Shown here: positions 53,501 through 62,500 of the stretch, piece by piece
Numbering within the stretch: the stretch's first letter is position 1
How the letters are laid out: each line of letters opens with the position of its first letter
Origin: Acanthaster planci
Taxonomy: Eukaryota > Echinodermata > Asteroidea > Valvatida > Acanthasteridae
NCBI RefSeq assembly: GCF_001949145.1
Contig: NW_019091499.1
Span: forward strand, 477,723-541,722
Direction: 5' to 3'
Length of the DNA: 64,000 nucleotides
Notes under the pieces: generated by a model
Database searches by the model: none
What the model was told of the DNA's origin: nothing
What the model saw: only the letters and a program-made list of their open reading frames with translations
Made by a program: the position numbers and the translations under genes

Positions 53501-56500
53501 TTGTGTTTAAATTTATTGTTTATTTCGCACACGTGCGCTCAAATTCCGTAGACTTGAGTTGTCCTCTGTTAAAAAAAACATCGCCAGGTTCTTTCCCAAT
53601 TTCGACTTCAAAAAGCCACCCACAGACTTGCAGTATTCCAACTGCAAATCGGGACCGCATTATTATGTAGAGCCTGCTGTGGTTGAAATTTATGTCTCAG
53701 TCAGTTTTAATGTATAGCATTTTGTTCCAAATGGAAACTAGATCACGTGGAGTCGGGAACATTCGATTGAATTATCACGACATTGAAAAGCCTGGGCCGT
53801 TCAATCCAAAATGAAATCGGAAGAAAGTGAGGGGGATCCTTCCGTTATTGTACCCGTAGGTCGTGTCTGGGCATCTAGTCAACTCCTTTTGCGTGTTTGA
53901 AACTTGAGCTGCAGTGCCGTGAATTTTGATCTTTTTTAATAAAGATGATAAAACGTGACCATCTGCTTAGCACGCCTTGTTTCAATCCCTTTGTAATAAA
54001 GATGATAAAACGTGACCATCTGCGTAGCACGCCTCATTTCAATTTCAGTAGAATGCTTCATGTTGTGACGAGTGCTCGTAATCAACATCAGCTATCACAC
54101 AGTAGGCCTATGTATGAAACCTCTCAGATTATGAAAACGAAGGGTTTTGAGTGGTTTTTCGTAAAAAAGATTTTAAGGCAGTGCATAAAACACCAGGACT
54201 GATGTCACGTGTGTGCATTTTAAGAAACACCTGACAACACTGCATGTTGTAATGACCCCCTAGCCCTCACCACAGTTGATATGTTTATGTTGTACGGGTG
54301 AAGAAAGTTTGTCTATAATGTAAACGGGCTTTTGGTAATCCAAATGGGTCGCGTTCATGGTGGACAACGTGGACATGCAGCTACAGCTTATATTGGTGGT
54401 GGCTGAGCATTTTGGGTTGACTGGAATTGACTTTTTTCTCTGTTGCCCTTCCTTTCTGTCCAGATTTTCTGGAATGGCCTGCATGGGTTCCTGTTATAAG
54501 CACCCGTGCTTTCACTCCTTCGGGTAACCGGTGTCCGCACTCGCTGTAAATGGATATCACTGTTGTCGCTGGAATATAAAGCTACCCTGCCCCCCACTTC
54601 CTTTGAGGCATATTAGCTATATTATTTTAAGCTTTGATCGTAGTGTCAAAAGTGACACTGTTTACAAACTCTCGCACGTTCGGTTTCCTTGAGTTCATTA
54701 CAATTCCAGCTCTTGATGACATTGTGATGTGAAAATGGCAGGTTGTCACTGTCCTCCACACCTTGGTGCGTTGTAGATTTGGAGTGATATTGAAATGGAG
54801 GTAATACCCGGGTATCTTTTTATTGAAATCAGGAGAAATCATTGCCTACTCAACGGTCCACCTGGCGTGTGCAAGGACGCTGGATATATAGGGCAGAGTC
54901 ACACCTAATGAAATGATAAAAGAGAATATTTAAATTTCGGTGAAGATTGCTATAACCAACTGCTTTGGACAAGTGTGGAGTTTACTGCGAAGATGGTCAG
55001 GGTGCTTTTCAGGAAAAGGCATTATCCCTATAGACCTTTTTCACCCACGTGACTGGATTGCGCTCAATGTAAAAAATGTGTCCAAGTGTGGCCCGCCTTG
55101 GCCACGGTGATCGCATATATTCCTAAGGGTAGCTTCCACCACGTGCAAGCGCACGTACCAACGCTGCATGTTTGACTAGTTTGTCTTCATAGGTAGATTA
55201 CCATCGCAAAACTATGCACTCAGTACCATCACAACACGTCGTAAGTCCAGCATGATCGTCTGTAACGGTCCTCAGTCTTCCAGCAGGTGAAGGATTGAGG
55301 ACTTTATACAGGACCAACCCTGCCTTTGCTTTCAGCTTTTGTTCGATAAGTCACCGTGCAGGTGTCTCTCATTATTTGAAAAGATATCTCAACGTAGCGG
55401 GTATTTACCGGTAGCTGCCGATAATGCAAGTGTGCTTCTGATAAAGCCACAACATGTTGGCATTTACAAACGAAGAGAGAACATGGGGAAAAGGAAATTA
55501 TGCATAGTCTTCGCCCATCGCGCGTGGGCTCGATACCACTGCTCGTGGGCTCGGCTCTTAATACATTTTATTGTAAATGCCCCCCCCATCTGATAGCGTC
55601 TGGATCTGTGTTTGTATCTCTCTTAATTCTCGCCGTATTTTAAGAAATAGTGCTGAACACAAGGTAATGTTTGACTTCGTAACGAGAAATACCCGGTTTA
55701 TACAATACATTAATTGGTAGACGGTTTCCAAGGATTTTCATTATAGTGGGCCAACGTAGGAAAATTTGTCAGGTTTTACAGACAATAAAGCACAGTCGCT
55801 ATGAAGGCTGGTTCTTTCAAGTTCACATCACGTCAGTTACAAAGGACAGGAACATTACTTGTTCGTCAAAACAAACATGCATTTCTGGCCTTTTTCCTCG
55901 TGCCTATATATTAAGCCGTAAGCTCTGCAAGGATTAGGAACTTCTCTGGCGGTACGTGCTTGCATTCTGACTGGGCATGCCATTCACCCTGTACTTGGTA
56001 TAACGGGCACTAGACTTGATTTCTTGTTTTTGTAATGTGGCGGTTCGGGGCGTGCAGTTTTATGCAGAATTATGTGAACCAAGGGAAACTCCTTTCAAAA
56101 CTATCTGCCCAAACAAGCAGGGAGATTCCATGAACGCATTCGTTGGGGCTCACTTAGCTTTACTAAAAATTGGCTTGAATGTTATTGTGAAGTGTACATA
56201 TATACCGTGTCGTTGGAATTATAGTTTCAAATTCAAACATTTGGCTCGTCAAGTCTCGGCACGGAGTGTGCACCCCGATAGTTGTTTGCTGATAAGTGAC
56301 TAATGCATAATGTCAGAGATGTGGTTGATGTGAGACAGAAAGGGATTCTAATATGCGACTCGCTATCACAGGATTTAGGCCGTGTCCGAATTACGTCGGG
56401 GCTAACTGGTCTATGAAAGTCGCCGCCGCTTCGTGTGCACTCCAACGTGTGGGTTTATTTCCTGCTTTGATGCAGATTCACACCTCAGGCAAACGCGAAA

Positions 56501-59500
56501 GGGAAGCGACTTTGACACCAGAAAACTTTTGCAGCAAATTTGGCTCGAATGGAATGATGAGCTCAACTTTTGCCAATGTAGAGCACGACAATTTTGATCT
56601 GTTCGCTCTCGCACACGTCAAGCGGTTCAAATTTCACGCGAAAGCGAAAACGAACGCAAATGTGTGACGCCCACTTTATTGCGCGGGATTCAACGCAAAC
56701 TCAACGGCACGTAGGCCAGTGTGGTGGCCTATCACTGCCGTTCGCTTTTCTCTCATAACCTATTTACAATGTAAATTGTTTTTCAATGTAAAAGGGTTTG
56801 TTGATTTTTTTTTTCAATGTAAAGTAATTTGTAAATGCATTTATAAATCCATTTTTTTCTTCGATGTAAAGTAATTTATAAATGTATTGACAAATGCAAA
56901 TTCTTTTCGAAACTAAAGCTGTTTTTAAATGCATCGGTAAATGCATTTTTTCTTTGATTCTGTGACTTTGTATTGGACTGGTCCCTTGATGAAATAATCC
57001 GCCAAAAGAGGATAGAATTATCGGGTCTCGTAGGTGCCCAGCATCATTGAGCTTCCTCCATCGCGCCAGCCGCGCCATGGCAGTCTATGCTAGACTTGTA
57101 ACAAGCCCCCCTCGAGCTAGTACATTATGTACAGCAATGCTGTCTACTATACCGTGTGCAATGAAGGCTTCCTTCTCGTAGCCAGTCTAATAAAAAAGTC
57201 GCAAAGCACTGTGGGATACTGTGGCAGCGATAACTTTTGACTTAGACATTTCATTTGGAAATTGCATTTGCAAATGCATTTAAAAAGAACTTTAGTTTCG
57301 AAAAGAATTTGCATTTGTCAGTGCATTTTTGAATTACTTTACATTGAAGAAAAAAAATGAATTTACCAATGCATTTAAAAACAACTTTAGTTTCGAAAAG
57401 AATTTGCATTTGTCAATACATTTATAAATTACTTTACATTGAAGGAAAAAATGCATTTACCGATGCATTTAAAACAACTTTAGTTTCGAAAGAATTTGCA
57501 TTTTTCAATGCATTTATAAATTACTTTACATTGAAAAACAAAATGAATTTACAAATCTTTTTACAATGAAAACCAATTTACGTTGTGAATAGGTTATGAG
57601 AGAAAAGCGAACGGCAGTGATCGGCCACCATAGGCCATGCCTTAATTCGGTTGCGACCTCAACACGTCGTGGCACGGCGTTTTTGATGAGTTGCCTCTTT
57701 GTTCCAAATGTTTCCATAATGACTCTGTGAAAAACCTTTTCATTGATTAAGGAACACTGCGTGAGGTACAGTAATCGAGGTGAGGCTTCGTCACCGTCAT
57801 TTCCTTAAACTGACTCCAGCCCTGCGCACGTACATGTATGTAATCATAATTATTTTCCCAATCACTTTTCTAAAATTGCTTTATTTAGATTTGGTGGGTT
57901 CATTAAAACTCATTGCACGATACCACCGAATCTTTAGATTCAATAACAAAAACTTAAAGATTGTGGGTTTCGATTCACTGGATTTGGAAATCCGGCGATA
58001 ACACTTTGTTGCAGTACGTACCCACCCCAAACCCCCGTGCCGAGTAAAGAAAAAAAATTCAGACCAACGCATTTCAAGTCCAACCTTCGTGCAAATAGCC
58101 TTTTGAAGTCCACCGCACAATTGCCTTATTTCACTACTTCACAGGACCACAGCATCATCGGTGCAGTGTTTGTCGCCGTTGCAATCAACGGCAACATGCC
58201 CAATTCTGTTTATGATCAGCCACTCGATAATCAGTCCTACACGCTCACCAGTCCGACGATGGGTTCATCTATCACGACGGCCATATTTTTCACTGAGGAT
58301 CCCTGTTTGAATCGCGGGACTGTGTGATGAATCTGATTGGTTAATGTAAATATCGCTATCGAGTGGAATCGGAGTCTTCCTGTACACGTTTCCGATGGAT
58401 CCGGTGAAATCGGATACGAAAAAGGAAAACAAACATGTTTGACGGTCCGATTCGTGGTCCAACTTACGAGTACACACCTCCCCAGTCTGTCTGTACACGA
58501 ATTAGGTGACCATGGCAACTTCATCGCTGGTCGTTTGTAGTTATATCCAGCAAGAAATGAGACCAAGGGGTACCCCCTACTTGTCAAATTGCTATACACA
58601 CTCTAGACCATTGTTACCTAACACATCCCCCTAAGTGTCTGAAAAGATTTCCTCAGATTCCAGTGAAACAATGACCAAAGCAAAGGAGGGAGGTCCTCTC
58701 CGTCTCATATCCTGGTTCATATGTTTGTAGTGGCCCTTTAATGGTGGTATTTTGACAGTCACTGCTATACAGGCAACATATGCGTATACTGTCATTAAAG
58801 GGGGCCATCAGGAATGTCCATTGAAACGTCAGTGGAGTCGTCAATTCGATTGACGATTGGTTTGGTGCACGGCGGGGTTTCGTGTAATTAATCAGCAACA
58901 GTTCTGGTTTGGGCATTCTACGCCCGGTGTTATGTGGGGAAATAACTGGAAAAAAAAAAGAAAAAATGCCTCTTTCAAGTTTACTTGTAATTAGAAAAAA
59001 TAATCGATCTCCTGGAAAATACTGGTCCTTCATTTATTTCCTCCTCTTCCCTGTTGCCGATGCTTTATTTTATTTTTTTGTTTTTTTTTTATTGGCAATT
59101 AAAGAGACCAGCAAGTCATAACTGTTGCTATCCCACCCATCGCCTTGAATGCTGCCTTGGAAAACCTCATTTTGTCCCGCCAAACGTGATCCTGGATACG
59201 CCACTGCCCGCCACGTTCAAACTTGCTCCTTTCAGGACTTGGCGGAAGAATGAGGGGTCCTAACTGAAAATCCTGGTTCTCACTACCTCTTCCCTCCTCC
59301 CATTCCTCTCTGCCTACCCCTACACTGAAGAAACATATATTCTCATTGGTGTTCGGCAGCTCACAATCGGGCACATCAGCAGGCGGAGACAGCGACAACC
59401 ATAGAGTGGACGGTGTATCGAGTCTTTCCACCTCTTACACCGCGGATGGGGCTGGGGAAAGTTTTTCCAATAATGACGCCGCATCAACCACAGCTGTTAC

Positions 59501-62500
59501 AGAGCCAAATCCGGGTGAGAAGGGTAAGTGTTTTGTTTCAGGGTGGAAATTATGGGCATCATTTAATAATTTCTGCACTTTATAGTGTGGCTACAGTGAA
59601 TATTTTTGGACACAACTTTTCGATTATTTTAATTCCTATTACTAAAATGCATTAAAAACTTCTCTAACATATATTTACAGTCACCCATGCTTTCCTGGGC
59701 ATCATGATGTAATTCAAGGAACACATAGTTTAGTGTGCATAGGTTTCTCTGTTTAAATTGTGAACCCAGCATTTACTCGCTGAATAAAGATCATGTCTCA
59801 AAAAATTTAGCAAACAAAGCAAAGTCTTTGAAAAAGCGTTTTGTGTGTGTGTGTGTGTACAAAACAGTGTAACATCGAGGCTTGCTTCTATGACGCCATG
59901 CATAGTTTTGTCCATGAATTTAGAAATTCGTATTAGCATAAAAACCGAAAAGGCAGTAAAATACTTTTGAAATAGTGAAACACAAATTGAAAATGAGGAT
60001 AACTGAGACGCAGGTGCGTTTGGAAGGTTTGTAATAAACAATACCATTTTGCTACTCTGCTGAAAAATTGTATGCCTAATTAGGGCATTTTTCCTGTTGA
60101 AATAGAATTGCATAAAATCGTTCGAACGATTAAAGCCATGAATCTTGCTTTGTTTTATTACTTGTATATATACAAATATGACCTGCTCTTGTTACGCCAC
60201 AGTTGTTTTCCTATACAGTTGGTTGCTGTGGCTGGTGGTTAGTACAAATGTAAACACAAAGTAATAAAAACCCCACACACTTAAAAGAAAAAGCACCAAA
60301 TAATGAAACACATACTACTGAATAATACATGAAAATACAAGCCTCTTTAACATTAATGGGACAAATGTACATTTGAACAAATATGGGGAGAAATCGAAAA
60401 GCAACCAAAAGTTGACTTTTCTGCAAACTTTGGAGGCCTGTACAAAATTGTATGCAAAAAGAAATCGGTCTATATCAGAATTCTAAGAAATACTGTGATG
60501 ATGGTGTTTGGAACTTATTTTATCTGTCGCTTACTGTTACACTGGACCAGTTTCTTCCTGCGGTAGAGAGTCGAAAACGATTCTTAAATATGAGCCATGC
60601 GTTTCATTCCAGTATCTTACTGGGTGCCTCTCCCAAAGAGCGCAGACGTCATGTTTGTTAAGATGCTCAATATTGGGAGTGATAAACTACTGATAGTATT
60701 CTGTTAGTCATGACGTCGAAGTAAAAAACAGTTCACAACCGTGAAATGGTTGATAAACAATAAGTGCTGCTTCAAGAGTTGTGCTTTCGACACATTCTTG
60801 CCAAGGCAAAAAGGTGGTGGTGAGGGCCACATTAAAAATAATAAGCTGTGTTCGGCTGGCACTAAGGGGAGTGAGTGATTTACATTTTTAGTTGTTGAAA
60901 CATTCGCCCATGTGACTTTCTTCTCACTCCATCTGTACCTACTCAAACGTTTTTCTGACATGCGACTGCCCCACATGCACGCATTACTAGATTGAAGAAG
61001 ACTGCTTGAAAGTTATCAGTAAATTTATGTGAGTGTTCGTGTAGTAATGGAAGAGGAAGCTTTTGTTTTAACCGTAGACAGCTTTTTCAGATGACCTTTA
61101 CTCTGTCAGTATCGACTGGCTGAATGATTCCTTGTTTTAAAACCAAACAAATCAAACCCCAAAAAGCTTGTATTAGTATCGCTCAACTGTTTTTGTCATC
61201 CCTGATTTCTTTCCAGGGATCGGCTCAACAGTTGACGAGCTTGGAGCAGCTGGTGGAATCGATCCCACCAACAAAAGTGCTGTCACCTCGTCAACCGGAG
61301 AAGGCCTGACTATTGCAGATGTCTTTGGGACACAGGTTTGTTCCAATTCCCCCACCGCTGTTTGTAAAAGTTAGTTCATTTTTTCGTGAAGCTTTCAATG
61401 AAATATTGCACCCGTCCTATTGGCCCAATCACCTGGTATTAATTTCTTTGGGAATCATATTTGGTCAAATGGATTATTTCCACTAAAAAGACCAGAAACC
61501 TTTTGAATATAATTGTGAGCAATGAGGTAGTTTCTTCATGCATCCAAAGGTGATCAACCTCCCCCAAAAAACAAATAGTATAGACATTTTTTCATGAAAG
61601 ATATGAAATAACAAAGCAATAGATTACAGATGCCATTCACATTCAGAAAGAGAACTTGCCCTGTAGCTAGATCCAGAAAATATTGTATAATTGTATGTGA
61701 GTGAGTCTATTTGGTTGCAAATGTTTCATTTGTTTTTTATTTAACTTCCTTTTTCTTCTGTTAGATCATAATGTAGCAGGCACATCAACATTTCATGTCA
61801 CATTTCAGTATCAAAATTTACAGGTCACTGTCATTACAAAAAAAGAAAACACCTCCAGTCTCAGTGGATACTCATTTCGTTTTCAGCAAGAGATGTATGC
61901 TGTAGTGCCACTTCCCTGGTGCCCTCACCTTGAAGGCCATGTGTTACCCATCCCAGCTATTTCCCCAATCGATTCAAGAGATTCCTGCGGTGAGTGTGGG
62001 GACACCAGCGAGAATTGGGTGTGTCTACATTGCTATCAGGTACGAGCATGTTAAACCAGGAGAAATCTCATGCCTAGTAGATATGCTTTTCAGAAACCTT
62101 TTTTGGCAACTTTATGTGTTCTGTAATACGGATTTGGCTTTTTAGCTTTTGGGCTCAGGAATCATATTTCACACTTTTTCTTAACTCTGCTTGGCATTGC
62201 ATACCCAGATACAGACACGTTACAGACGTACATTTACGTATTTGGTAGCCAGTGTATAAAAGCATGCATGATGAGATAGAGTGTTCAAGATCTGTGACTC
62301 TCATTTGGGTCGAACATTTCCGTTTGGCACAGAAAGTTTCTGTGTGTACTCTTTAAGTCAGATTTCTCGTTTGATAATTTTAGGTCACATCTGTAGAGGA
62401 TATTGTGTGAGTGACTATAGCTTCTGTTTCAGTTATTGGCATACTCAAGATAGCCATAGCTGTAGCCAAAATGCTCATTTTGGACAGTGACCATACTAAC

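Larger units (their letters stand above)
37920..59359. other. HDAC6 intron 30, 21.4 kb
   Basis: The donor GTAAGT after exon 30 and the acceptor GTTCGGCAG before exon 31 fit in phase, and I saw no convincing HDAC6 exon between. The intron holds the antisense GPCR, its partial duplicate, three foldbacks (38650, 48618, 56722), three copies of dispersed repeat family A, a degenerate minisatellite and a 57-bp tandem pair. A small unrecognised extra exon cannot be excluded. The remaining sequence is AT-rich and unrecognised. Confidence 0.65.

Noticed and set aside
58653-59033. 126-residue minus-strand frame
   Set aside because: It covers part of dispersed repeat A and shows no domain or splice context.
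59839-59862. Regulatory element at the GT run
   Set aside because: It is a plain short GT microsatellite with nothing else around it.
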